A stretch of 64,000 nucleotides of DNA from Sulfobacillus acidophilus (GTDB lineage: Bacteria; Bacillota; Sulfobacillia; Sulfobacillales; Sulfobacillaceae), in the NCBI GenBank assembly GCA_003023745.1, contig PXYV01000013.1, positions 1 to 64,000 on the forward strand. The letters are read 5' to 3'. Under the pieces are notes generated by a model, which searched no databases, was not told where the DNA came from, and saw nothing but the letters and a program-made list of their open reading frames with translations. Shown here one piece after another: positions 45,224 through 54,237 of the stretch (position 1 is the first letter of the stretch; each line of letters starts with the position of its first letter). Made by a program: the position numbers and the translations under genes.

Positions 45224-45930
45224 AATTGCGTAGCCAACATCTTAATAGGAAGCTTTACCGTAGTGAGGGGCTGCATATGAGGGCGGCCCAATAGATAGCC
45301 CTGGCCTAAGGTGACACCCAACTCCTGCAATACGTGCAACTCCGCTGATGTCTCGATGCCTTCCGCTACCAGCGTGATTCCCAGATCGTGGCACATGCTG
45401 ACAATATGGCTAACAATTGTTTGTCGCATGCTGTCGGCATTTAAGTCGGCGATGATGACCCGGTCCAGTTTTAAGAGATCCGGCTTTAATGTCAGCAACG
45501 CACCGATCCCCATGTAACCGGCTCCGTAATCATCCAGTGCAATGGCATGGCCTGCACTCCGCCAGTATTGTACTTGTCGTAAGAGTGTAGGATTAGTCAA
45601 GATGGGTTGCTGCTCCGAAATTTCCAGGACGACCCGTTTCGGGTCAATTCGTGCTTGCCGCGAGGCAATGGGGATCTCCGGGAAGTGGGCGTCAACATTC
45701 ATAAAAAGTTTTTGCGTCGGTGCGAGGTCGGATAAACGTTTTAGGCTTAATTGTCGAGCCATTACCTCAAGGGTTACCCGCTGACCCAATGCGGTAGCTT
45801 TGGCGAATAAGACATCGGGTGACTCCCAGGCACTGCCGGGTGCTCCCCGCAAGAGCGCTTCATGAGCTAGCACTGAGCCTGTTTGTAAGTTGACGATGGG
45901 CTGCAAAGCGGACCAAAGCCTGTAACCCAT
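45220..45930 (-). CDS. Stand-alone EAL-domain c-di-GMP phosphodiesterase
   Basis: 236 residues, a bare EAL domain. All key positions are present: EAL in AHEALLRG, Asn in FMNVDAHF, Glu in VVLEISEQQ, the Asp pair in ALDDYGAGYMG, Lys in LLKLDRVI and Glu in LVAEGIET. It should therefore hydrolyse c-di-GMP to pGpG in the cytoplasm with Mg/Mn. There is no sensory domain or membrane helix. It complements the GGDEF protein at 19328-21022, whose EAL domain is degenerate. It lies between the two sugar regions, on the opposite strand to both. Confidence 0.93.
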   Translation of the reverse strand: MGYRLWSALQPIVNLQTGSVLAHEALLRGAPGSAWESPDVLFAKATALGQRVTLEVMARQLSLKRLSDLAPTQKLFMNVDAHFPEIPIASRQARIDPKRVVLEISEQQPILTNPTLLRQVQYWRSAGHAIALDDYGAGYMGIGALLTLKPDLLKLDRVIIADLNADSMRQTIVSHIVSMCHDLGITLVAEGIETSAELHVLQELGVTLGQGYLLGRPHMQPLTTVKLPIKMLATQL

Positions 45931-46857
45931 TCAGATCCCCCCGTGTCAGTTCTCGAATATCTATAGACAACTTTGTCGGCTATCCTCAGAATCCTCTTTT
46001 GGGACAAGGAAATTTTGTAGGGAAGATTGGTGGGCAGTGAAAGCAAGGACGTACTGAATCGGGGGCATATGGCTTCTTCGTCTGGTCCAGTTGGAGGCCA
46101 TGGGAACGTAATGGACTCGCTCTTTATTTTCATGCGGGGGGACCCGTTGAGATTTGGTCGAAAACCATGGTCCGGACCCCGGTTGTTTTGGACACCCTAA
46201 AAAGTTCTCGATGGGGGAACAGATTTCGTGCGTAACGATGGCTTTTTGGCGTAGAGCATCTCTATCGTCCTTCGACTGGCTTGCCCGGGTAACGACTGAT
46301 GAGCCTTGTCTTTATCAGAATCATCAAAAATTGACGACTGCTCCCTTGTGACCACCATGTGCGGCAAACCCCCGTTATATAACAGGAGTATCAGAATGGT
46401 GTCTGATGGATAAATACGGTCCGGCACTGGCGCTTGGGAAGAAGAACAAAGTGGTAACAGACCCGTCAACGCTTAGGGGGTAGGAGGAGGGTGTCTAAAT
46501 GTGTGCGAGTAGCTCCTTATCGCGTTGGATTGATGACCGGAACATCGCGGATCAGATTGTCAAAGCGCCTCCCAGGATCATGTCCTGTCACATGGTGTAA
46601 AAGTTTCCGCCTTCTAGTGACTTGCTAAGCGAGTCGGAACGCGAAAACGCGAAATCTTTCTGAGCTCTGTAATTTGCGAGATTCCTGTTCATTCATAAAG
46701 GTGACAAGACTATAAGCGGCATAATACATGGTTTCGGTAAGGTCTAACACATATTCCAAACGTATCTGCTCCTGCATTCTACGTTCTAAATGCCGACCTA
46801 ATCTTCTATAAACACTCATAAAACAACAGAAAGAAACTACAACTTACTATAAATAGC
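45931..46857. other. Long intergenic region without recognised gene
   Basis: About 930 bp upstream of the Rbs-type importer. A 64-codon minus-strand frame at 46625-46819 (basic, with helix-like composition) has no ribosome binding site. No RNA gene recognised. 46780-46880 is A/T-rich. Confidence 0.4.
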
Positions 46858-46886
46858 TTGACATCACACATTAGAAGTGATAGAAA
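46858..46886 (+). promoter_or_regulatory. Candidate promoter and operator for the Rbs-type operon
   Basis: TTGACA (46858-46863), 17-bp spacer, TAGAAA (46881-46886). The spacer holds ATCAC-N9-GTGAT, a symmetric site that could bind the DeoR-type regulator encoded in the operon. The -10 box is weak. Confidence 0.45.
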
Positions 46887-46921
46887 TAAAATATTACGAA
46901 GATTCAAGGAGGAAGAATTCG

Positions 46922-47914
46922 ATGAAAAAGAAGCGTTTTACTGCCTATTTTCTTGCTTCGGGTATCGGTATAATGGCGTTGGCTGGCTATGGCCCGATGG
47001 TTAATGCTGCCTCCCATAGTTCAAGTTCGACTTCTAGCAAGAAAGTAATAGGTGTAACCTTAATGACCTTGACGAATCCATACTTTAGTACCATGGGAGC
47101 GGCATTACAGAAGTACGGTGCCCAGGCCGGATACAAGGTTGTTGTGGATGGAGCTAATATGAGTGAAAGCCAAATGCTACAACAAGTCGATTCGTTTATC
47201 GAGCAACATGTAGCGGCGGTCGTCATGGCTCCTCCTGATGCTAGTGCAGCGCCTAGTGCTGTAGTTGCATTAAATAAGGCAAAAATTCCGGTTTTCACAA
47301 TTGATACTAATGTTGACATGAGCGTTCTCAAGAAGATGGGTGGAAAAATTGTTGAATTTGTTCAGTCGAACAATTACAAGGGTGGAGTCATCGTTGGCCA
47401 AGAAATGGTCCAGTATCTCCATGGGCATGGTGATATTGGCATTGTCGATTACAAACTAGCACAATCTGTGTTGACGCGTGATGCAGGTTTCTACAGTGTC
47501 ATCGACAAATATCACGGGATCAAGGTGGTGTCGGACCTCAATGGGGAGGGAAGTACACCTGGAGGACTAGAGGCTGCCTCGGAAATGCTCTCTGCAAACC
47601 CAGATATCAAGGCAATATATGACATCAATGCCCCCAGTGGGTTAGGCGCAGTTCAGGCAATCGAAGCAGCCCACAAGGTGGGGAAGGTTGCCGTTATTGG
47701 ATTTTCGGGCAGTCGACAAGCAGTTGAAGCCGTCAAGAAAAATACAGTTTTCAAGTATGGAGTCATGCAAGAACCGACTCTCGAAGCCAAAATCGAGATG
47801 GGCAATATTGTTAAGTATCTACACGGGAAGTCCGTTCCTGCCAAGATTTTGACACCGGTCTTTAAGATTGATAAGCAGGATGCGGCTAAGTATTTACCGA
47901 TTGCCTATCATTAA
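46922..47914 (+). CDS. Rbs-type sugar ABC transporter substrate-binding protein
   Basis: 330 residues from ATG 46922 (AAGGAGGAAG upstream). Signal peptide, then a periplasmic-binding-protein type 1 (RbsB-like) domain: VIGVTLMTLTNPYFSTMGAAL, QVDSFIEQHVAAVVMAPPDA and VPVFTIDTNVD-like segments. At the expected lipobox the sequence reads MALAGYG: Tyr (TAT) replaces the modified Cys (TGT), and a later NAAS site could be cut by signal peptidase I instead. It binds a pentose, hexose or similar small sugar and hands it to the transporter encoded downstream. Confidence 0.9.
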   Translation: MKKKRFTAYFLASGIGIMALAGYGPMVNAASHSSSSTSSKKVIGVTLMTLTNPYFSTMGAALQKYGAQAGYKVVVDGANMSESQMLQQVDSFIEQHVAAVVMAPPDASAAPSAVVALNKAKIPVFTIDTNVDMSVLKKMGGKIVEFVQSNNYKGGVIVGQEMVQYLHGHGDIGIVDYKLAQSVLTRDAGFYSVIDKYHGIKVVSDLNGEGSTPGGLEAASEMLSANPDIKAIYDINAPSGLGAVQAIEAAHKVGKVAVIGFSGSRQAVEAVKKNTVFKYGVMQEPTLEAKIEMGNIVKYLHGKSVPAKILTPVFKIDKQDAAKYLPIAYH

Positions 47915-47997
47915 GCCATTGTCGTTAGGTGTGACTAGTAAGGGCGTTAGAACGACTCATGTCTAGAGTGTAGGAATCACCACGTGCAATTGCGTGT

Positions 47998-48037
47998 GCC
48001 CGGCAATCCACGATAATGGACTTGAGGATTGCCGGGC
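47998..48037 (+). promoter_or_regulatory. Strong stem-loop between binding-protein and ATPase genes
   Basis: GCCCGGCAATCC and its exact complement (12-bp stem, 16-nt loop), 83 bp after the binding-protein stop, no T-run. Probably protects the binding-protein transcript or partly attenuates read-through into the transporter genes. Confidence 0.65.
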
Positions 48038-48206
48038 TCTGAACTTTCAGCGAAAGACGGACGGTTGTGAAAGAAAAGGCGCGGTACGAAGGGGTTTTTA
48101 ATCAAGGGATCGCTAGATGGTGACAAATAGGATTTCGGGCGCGCAAAGTGAGAGGCGCTGAACGTGTCTGTTTTCAGCCATACTGAAGTGTCTGAGGGAG
48201 GGTGCG

Positions 48207-49706
48207 ATGTCTGAGATCTTAAGAGTGGCGCATCTTAATAAAGAGTATAGCGGAGTCCAGGTTTTGCGAGACTTTTCTCTTACGGTGAACGCCGGCGAAG
48301 TGCATGCTTTGATTGGACATAATGGCGCGGGGAAATCCACCGTGGTTCGGCTCTTGTCCGGATCGGAACAACCAACGTCAGGTGGATTTTTTGTGGGTGG
48401 TCACCCTGCCGTCATGTCATCTCCTAGAATCGCGCGCGATTTTGGGATTTATACAGTATTTCAGGAGCTACGGGTTATCGACCAAATGACTATCAGTCAA
48501 AATATTTTTCTGGGAGGTGAATTAAACAATAAGGGTTTCGTTTTATCGCGTGAAATGGATCGACAGGCACATGATCTTTTAAAATCGTACGGGTTGTCCC
48601 ATTTGGATGTCCGTCAAAAAGTTCGAGATCTGTCCCATGCAGAAAAGCAATTGATTGAAATCGTAAGCGCAATGAATGGAAAACCAAAGTTGTTGATTCT
48701 AGATGAGCCCACAACCGCCTTGCAGATCTCCGAAGTTAATACATTACTTGAGACTGTGCGGAAGCTGGCCGATCAAGGCGTAGCATTCATATTTATAACT
48801 CATAAGATTGCGGAGGCGTTTTCCGTATGTAGTCATGTGACGATTTTGCGAAACGGCATAACGGTATCTTCAGGTCCGATAAGCCAGGTCAGCCAAAAAC
48901 AGGTCTTACAACATGTTGTTGGAAGTACCGTGATCGAAACGGATAGACGTCGCGAGTTGGTGAGTGGTGAACCGGGTGGCCAGGTCGTATTGACAGTTCA
49001 GAATTTAAGGTCAGATGTGCTTAATGTTAGCAAAATGGTGGTTGAGCGAGGCAGTGTTTTGGGGCTTTATGGGCTAGTTGGATCCGGCCGCACTGAACTA
49101 TTAGAGACAATATTTGGCGCTCGCAAGTTTTCGTCCGGGACCATGCTACTGGAGGGTAAGGAATATCGACCGCATTCACCGGTTGACGCTGTGCAGGCGG
49201 GTGTGTTTTTGTTGTCTGAAGACCGTAAGCGAACGGGAATTGTCCCTCAGATGAGTGCGAAGACCAATATGGTTTTAGCTAGCCTCCACGATTTTCAACG
49301 TTGGGGGTTTGTTCGTCGCGGTGGAGTAAATATGAAGGTGCAGGAATATGTCCAAAAGTTAACCATTCAAGGAAATATTGAAGGACCTATTAGTCACCTT
49401 AGTGGTGGTAATCAGCAAAAAGTGTTAATAGCGCGGTGGCTAATTCCTCGGGGAATATTGCTAATGTTAGATGAGCCTACTAAAGGTGTTGACATCGGGG
49501 TAAAGGCCCAAATTCACACCATTATTCGGGCCCTAGCGGACGAGGGATATGCAGTCTTGGTTGTCTCGTCTGAGGTAGAGGAGATTGCTGTAGTTTCAGA
49601 TCGCGTAGCTGTTATGGCAAACGGTATGATTCGGGCTGTTTTATGCGGTGCGGAGATAGTCGAACGGACGTTAATTGAGGAGTCGTTGGTGGGGGGACAA
49701 AGATGA
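48207..49706 (+). CDS. Rbs-type sugar ABC transporter ATPase (two fused ABC domains)
   Basis: 499 residues. First nucleotide-binding domain: Walker A GHNGAGKST, signature LSHAEKQLIEI (degenerate LSGGQ) and Walker B LLILDEPTTAL. Second: GLVGSGRTELL (Walker A degenerate, GSGRTE) and LSGGNQQKVLIARWL with LMLDEPTKGVDIG. This half-degenerate pairing is normal for RbsA, XylG and MglA proteins of the CUT2 class. It powers import with the permease whose gene it overlaps by 4 bp. Start ATG 48207 has GAGGGAGGG upstream. Confidence 0.93.
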   Translation: MSEILRVAHLNKEYSGVQVLRDFSLTVNAGEVHALIGHNGAGKSTVVRLLSGSEQPTSGGFFVGGHPAVMSSPRIARDFGIYTVFQELRVIDQMTISQNIFLGGELNNKGFVLSREMDRQAHDLLKSYGLSHLDVRQKVRDLSHAEKQLIEIVSAMNGKPKLLILDEPTTALQISEVNTLLETVRKLADQGVAFIFITHKIAEAFSVCSHVTILRNGITVSSGPISQVSQKQVLQHVVGSTVIETDRRRELVSGEPGGQVVLTVQNLRSDVLNVSKMVVERGSVLGLYGLVGSGRTELLETIFGARKFSSGTMLLEGKEYRPHSPVDAVQAGVFLLSEDRKRTGIVPQMSAKTNMVLASLHDFQRWGFVRRGGVNMKVQEYVQKLTIQGNIEGPISHLSGGNQQKVLIARWLIPRGILLMLDEPTKGVDIGVKAQIHTIIRALADEGYAVLVVSSEVEEIAVVSDRVAVMANGMIRAVLCGAEIVERTLIEESLVGGQR

Positions 49707-50734
49707 CTAGACAGTTGCCAAGTGAATTCGGAATTACAGTGGTTTTGTTGATTATTGGTCTCGTTTTGTCCTTAATATCTCCGATGTTCTTTACGACGTC
49801 TAACGTATTCACGCTACTGTTGAATACGGTGAATATCGGGCTCTTAGGTCTTGGGGAGACATTTGTTCTTTTGACGGGCGGAATAGATTTATCGGTTGGC
49901 GCGGTTCTGGCGCTCTCCGGGGTGTTGACGGCGGTGTTATTTAATGCACATGTTGGTTGGGTGATCGCGTCGCTCGGTGGAATCACTTCTGGCCTGTTGG
50001 TTGGGTTATTCAATGGTATAGTAGTACGGTACACCAAGGTTCCCCCATTCATCGCAACATTTGCTGCAATGGGCGTTGCATCTAGCATACCGTTAATTCT
50101 GACCGATGCGAATCCTATTCCGATTATTAACAATAGCTTCTCGTTTTTAGGGCAGGGATTTGTCTTTGGTGTTGTGCCTTTTGCTGTAGTGATTTTTGTG
50201 GCGGTAGCTATAGTAGCACACATTATTCTCTCGCGAACTGTCTTTGGAACACATGTGTATGCGTTTGGAGGAAATAGCGAGTCTTCCCGATTATCTGGAA
50301 TTAACACTACTCGTGTACAGATTTTGGTGTACGTGGTCAGCGGAACGCTGGCGGGATTGAGCGGTGTGATCGAGGCATCCCGCTTGGCTTCCGGCTATCC
50401 TACCGCGGGCGCTGGCAATTCGCTGTTTGAAGCCATTTCTGCTGCAGTCGTTGGTGGCGTAAGTCTATTCGGCGGAATCGGTTCGATTCCTGGGGCATTT
50501 GTGGGAGCTTTGATTATTGGAACGCTGTCTGACGGCATGAACGTCTTAAACGTTAATAGCTACTGGCAGCCCCTGGTGATCGGGTTGGTGATCCTGATTG
50601 CTGTGAGTGTGGATACGTTGAGGTCTACCAGGCAGGGTCGAACTCCTAAATGGATGGCATTACTCCAGAAATCATTGCGCAAGGACGCAGGCCCGGAATC
50701 TTCTGGTGCAACCCGCAAGGACACGGCATCGTAA
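49703..50734 (+). CDS. Rbs-type sugar ABC transporter permease
   Basis: 343 residues with eight to ten hydrophobic helices and the CUT2 permease pattern (LTGGIDLSVGAVLALSG, YGGNSESSRLSGI-like AFGGNSESSRLSGINT, GGVSLFGGIGSIPGA). It acts as a homodimer channel with the fused ATPase. Start overlaps the ATPase stop (ATGA), and the FGGY kinase follows after 32 bp. Confidence 0.93.
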   Translation: MTRQLPSEFGITVVLLIIGLVLSLISPMFFTTSNVFTLLLNTVNIGLLGLGETFVLLTGGIDLSVGAVLALSGVLTAVLFNAHVGWVIASLGGITSGLLVGLFNGIVVRYTKVPPFIATFAAMGVASSIPLILTDANPIPIINNSFSFLGQGFVFGVVPFAVVIFVAVAIVAHIILSRTVFGTHVYAFGGNSESSRLSGINTTRVQILVYVVSGTLAGLSGVIEASRLASGYPTAGAGNSLFEAISAAVVGGVSLFGGIGSIPGAFVGALIIGTLSDGMNVLNVNSYWQPLVIGLVILIAVSVDTLRSTRQGRTPKWMALLQKSLRKDAGPESSGATRKDTAS

Positions 50735-50766
50735 CTTTCTAGTGAAGCTGTGAGGGGGCTCATGTA

Positions 50767-52266
50767 GTGTCGCACGAGGTTTTTATGGGTATTGATGTTG
50801 GGACATCCGGGCTGAAGGTTGTCGTGGTCGACCATAATCTACATGTTCTCGCGTGGCGCGAACAAAGTTACGGTTTTAATGCGCCCTATAAGGGGTGGGC
50901 AGAACAACCTCCTCAAATTTGGGTTGACGCTGCCGTTTCGGCGATACGTCACATTGATTGGAACTTGCGGCAACGTGTGCGTGGAATCGGCTTCACGGGG
51001 CAGATGCACGGAGTAGTCGTCGTTGATGAGAATGGCGTCCCTTTGAATAATGCCTTGCTCTGGTTTGATCATCGGGCTGATATGCTAGCTAGAGAACTTG
51101 AGGTGGTGGGGCCGAACGGTGTCGCAGTGGATCCAACGTTACCTCTCGCGAAAATTATATGGTTGCGAAGGAATGCAGCTATCAATTGGGCGCGAGCGCG
51201 GTTTATTGTAGGAGTGAAGGATTGGGTAAGAATCCAGTTCGGCGGATCGGTTCTGACGGACTTTTCAGAGGCATCAGGAACTCAAATGTTTGATTTGGAG
51301 AAGAAAGATTGGGACAGGTCGCTTGTTGCGCTGGCGGGACTTGAGGTGAACATGCTTCCCCGTATAGTTTCGTCTGGGGTTGCAGATGGTGAAATTTCTA
51401 AACAGATGGCCGACTTGATTGGTATTCCGTTGGGTTGCACACTATTTGTAGGAAGTGGAGACTTAAGTGCGGCTGTTGGTTGCTTAGACCTGAACGAGGG
51501 CGATGTGTTTATCAATTTGGGAACATCCGGTCAAGTGGGGATGTGGGGAAAGCCTTTAAAACGCCAATCCGTTTCCCGATTTGCTGATCTGCAAGGACAA
51601 CAAGAGTTGCAGTTAATTCCGTTGTTAGCCATAGGAATGGTGACAAAATGGTGGTCTACTATTGTCGGAACGAAGTTCTTCGATTTTGAGCCGAGCCATG
51701 CAGAACCGCCTATCGTCTTCCTGCCCTACATCTCAGGTGAAAGAGGATGGAATCCCCATCCATTGGCTAGCGGTGGATTCTATGGATTACGCATGGGACA
51801 TCGGAGTGAGGATCTTGGTCAAGCCGTGATTGAAGGAGTGGCGATGTCTATTCGTGAGGCATATGACTTCCTTGTTCAAGGACACCTCAGGAATCAAAGG
51901 GTATTTTTGATTTCTTCCCAACAATTTGGCGATTTTCTCAAAAACGACATTGCTGCGGTGCTCGGTCAACCGATTTTGATGCCGAGGCTTGTGGCGCCGA
52001 GTGCCCAAGGGGCAGCTCGCGTCGCGGCTCATGGGACGAGAGGCAACGATGAACTGGTCTCAACGCATTCATCCGATTCCATCGAGATGGAGGGTGTGGA
52101 ACCTCTTGATCTTAGGATACAAAGATATAGACGGTTGTATCCTATTTTCGGCTATTTGAGAAAAGCTCAGTGGCAGGTACTTTCCCGTAACAACGGTACG
52201 CGAAATAGTGGTAATGAAGTGGGGATGTTGCTAGATGATGAGCGCGGAGCGGCAGCAAACAATTAA
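50767..52266 (+). CDS. FGGY-family carbohydrate kinase, xylulokinase-like (first of two)
   Basis: 499 residues from GTG 50767, eight bases after GAGGGGG. N-terminal phosphate loop MGIDVGTSGLKVVVVD, then GFTGQMHGVVVVD with the xylulokinase-type GQMHG, NALLWFDHRAD and the catalytic Asp region GSGDLSAAVGCLDL. The FGGY signature region is PYISGERGWNPHPLASGGFYGL. It phosphorylates an incoming ketose or polyol, probably a pentulose, with ATP. The end overlaps the DeoR-type gene by 32 bp. A second FGGY kinase is at 55050. Confidence 0.88.
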   Translation: MSHEVFMGIDVGTSGLKVVVVDHNLHVLAWREQSYGFNAPYKGWAEQPPQIWVDAAVSAIRHIDWNLRQRVRGIGFTGQMHGVVVVDENGVPLNNALLWFDHRADMLARELEVVGPNGVAVDPTLPLAKIIWLRRNAAINWARARFIVGVKDWVRIQFGGSVLTDFSEASGTQMFDLEKKDWDRSLVALAGLEVNMLPRIVSSGVADGEISKQMADLIGIPLGCTLFVGSGDLSAAVGCLDLNEGDVFINLGTSGQVGMWGKPLKRQSVSRFADLQGQQELQLIPLLAIGMVTKWWSTIVGTKFFDFEPSHAEPPIVFLPYISGERGWNPHPLASGGFYGLRMGHRSEDLGQAVIEGVAMSIREAYDFLVQGHLRNQRVFLISSQQFGDFLKNDIAAVLGQPILMPRLVAPSAQGAARVAAHGTRGNDELVSTHSSDSIEMEGVEPLDLRIQRYRRLYPIFGYLRKAQWQVLSRNNGTRNSGNEVGMLLDDERGAAANN

Positions 52267-53032
52267 GGAGTTGCTAACAACAACCAGAATGGTCTATGTT
52301 TCGGCTCTCGCTGAAATGTTTTCGGTATCGGAAATGACCATTCGAAGAGATCTGGAGGCGTTGGAGAAGCGCGGAGTTCTCCGACGAGTGTATGGGGGAG
52401 CCGTCGTAGAAGAAGCCTTGTATGCTGAGATTCATGATGTTCCGATCCATGTTCGCAGTGTAGATAAGTTGCCCGAAAAGCAGGCGATAGCCGAAAGGGC
52501 TGTTCAGTTAATCGAACCTAACGACGTCATTATACTGGATGCGGGCACAACGACTCTGGAAATAGCCAAGAGGCTGAAGGATTGGCGAGGACTCGTGGTA
52601 ATTACAAATTCGCTTCCGGTTGCGTGGGAGTTGGCCGGAGGTGGTCCTAGTTTACTCATGATTGGAGGTCAAATCCGGGGAAGCTCACTTTCTGCAGTCG
52701 GGTCCAAGGCCACCGCATTTTTGTCGGATATCGTTGTCAATACAGTATTCTTAGCTGCATCTGGGCTCTCTTTAGAACGTGGCATCATGAATTCTAATCT
52801 GGATGAATCTGAGGTCAAGCGTCTCATGATGGGACGCTGCAACAAGGTGGTGTTAGTATCTGACACAAGCAAGTTTCAAAATCAAGCGTATCATGTCGTG
52901 GCTGGCTGGGACGAAATCGACACGTTCATAACAGACGACCGTCTACCGGACGATGTCTGCGAGAAATTATCGGCACTTGGAGTCGATCTTATTAAGGTCG
53001 GTGTCTCGACATCGGAGAGTATACTTCGATGA
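52235..53032 (+). CDS. DeoR-family transcription regulator
   Basis: 265 residues (ATG 52235 or 52238). N-terminal winged helix RQQTIKELLTTTRMVYVSALAEMFSVSEMTIRRDLEALEKRG with the DeoR signature VSEMTIRRDL, then the sensor domain of the DeoRC type (AERAVQLIEPNDVIILDAGTTTLEIA, VITNS, GG), which recognises phosphorylated sugars. It likely represses this operon until a phosphorylated intermediate appears. Translationally coupled to the kinase before it and to the PfkB kinase after it (4-bp overlap). Confidence 0.92.
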   Translation: MMSAERQQTIKELLTTTRMVYVSALAEMFSVSEMTIRRDLEALEKRGVLRRVYGGAVVEEALYAEIHDVPIHVRSVDKLPEKQAIAERAVQLIEPNDVIILDAGTTTLEIAKRLKDWRGLVVITNSLPVAWELAGGGPSLLMIGGQIRGSSLSAVGSKATAFLSDIVVNTVFLAASGLSLERGIMNSNLDESEVKRLMMGRCNKVVLVSDTSKFQNQAYHVVAGWDEIDTFITDDRLPDDVCEKLSALGVDLIKVGVSTSESILR

Positions 53033-54198
53033 CTCGACCGATGCAGCGCAATTCGCCTACTGTAATGCTAGCGGGACATGTGAGTCTAGATATCATGCCG
53101 GAAATTGCGACGAAATCGCAAGGATTTGAATCGTTTCGCCCCGGCGGACTGATCGTGGTGGACGGATATCACATCGTTCCGGGAGGGTCCGTGATTAACA
53201 CGGGTTTAACGCTAGACCGTTTGGGTGAAAGTGTTTGTATGGTCGTAAAGATAGGCACCGACCTCTTTGGACGAATTTTTCAGGAAAGCCTCGCCGACTT
53301 AATCCAGTTGCGCGATGAGAACCCATCCGCAGTGTTTGTTCGCGAAGATTCCGTCTCAAGTACCTCGTTCACTATCGTGGTTAGCCCTCAAGGCGATGAC
53401 CGAATGTTCCTGGCGTATCCAGGTACGAACAAGACTTTTGACGTTACTGATATTCCTATGGATGAAGCAAATCACGCCAAAGTCTTTCACTTTGGATACC
53501 CTCCTTTGCTTGAACGAGTCTATCAGGATGGAGGCCACTCATTAGCATGTCTATTTCGGTCTCTTCAACAAAATCATGTTATTACTTCGTTGGACATGTG
53601 TATGCCAGGGAAAGATTCTGATGTGGATTGGTTGCAGTTCTTGCGAACCGTGTTACCATTTGTCGACATATTTGCTCCCAGTTTAGAGGAAGTAATGCTT
53701 ATGGTAGCTCCGCACCGATATCGGCAATTAGGCGAAGGCTCAAGACCTCTAGCAATGTCCATTACAGAGGCCGACTTGGTGGAGACCGCCGAATCCCTAT
53801 TACAAATGGGAGCTGGGGTGGTTTTGATTAAGCTTGGGGCAGAGGGCCTCTATGTAAGAACTGGCCGTGGTCTCAACGCTCCTTCGTGGGCCAATAGAGA
53901 ACTCTATACTCCATGCTTTCGAGTGCGCGAGGTAGGTACTACAGGAGCAGGGGATGCGACCATTGGCGGCCTGCTATACGGGATCCTTCGCGGGCTCGAA
54001 CCTGAGGGTTGCGTTAAGTATAGCGTTGGAGTGGGTGCCCATAGTGTAGAGGCAGTGGATGCAACCAGCGGAATTCGAACTTGGGAGGAGGTGGTTTTCC
54101 GCGTTGAACATGGGTGGGAAAGGCATAGGCCACACCCAGCTTTTGAAACATGGCGGAGTTACTGTGACATATATCGTGGGCCACGAGATGCGAACTAA
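53029..54198 (+). CDS. PfkB-family sugar kinase
   Basis: 389 residues. GGSVINTGLTLDRLGESVCMVVKIGTD is the N-terminal PfkB signature region and VGTTGAGDATIGGLLYGI holds the anion hole and catalytic Asp (GAGD). FAPSLEEVMLM and KLGAEGLYV are typical internal segments. Ribokinase, ketohexokinase or tagatose-phosphate kinase activity is possible. In company with the aldolase at 54238 it could make a 1-phosphate or bisphosphate for aldol cleavage. The start overlaps the DeoR stop (ATGA). The protein is somewhat longer than ribokinase, with extra C-terminal sequence. Confidence 0.88.
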   Translation: MTRPMQRNSPTVMLAGHVSLDIMPEIATKSQGFESFRPGGLIVVDGYHIVPGGSVINTGLTLDRLGESVCMVVKIGTDLFGRIFQESLADLIQLRDENPSAVFVREDSVSSTSFTIVVSPQGDDRMFLAYPGTNKTFDVTDIPMDEANHAKVFHFGYPPLLERVYQDGGHSLACLFRSLQQNHVITSLDMCMPGKDSDVDWLQFLRTVLPFVDIFAPSLEEVMLMVAPHRYRQLGEGSRPLAMSITEADLVETAESLLQMGAGVVLIKLGAEGLYVRTGRGLNAPSWANRELYTPCFRVREVGTTGAGDATIGGLLYGILRGLEPEGCVKYSVGVGAHSVEAVDATSGIRTWEEVVFRVEHGWERHRPHPAFETWRSYCDIYRGPRDAN

Positions 54199-54237
54199 GG
54201 CGTAACACGACAAGTCCAATCACTTAGGAGGCAGATT

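Noticed and set aside
46625-46819. 64-codon minus-strand ORF
   Set aside because: No ribosome binding site and no recognisable domain. Its composition is plausible but insufficient.
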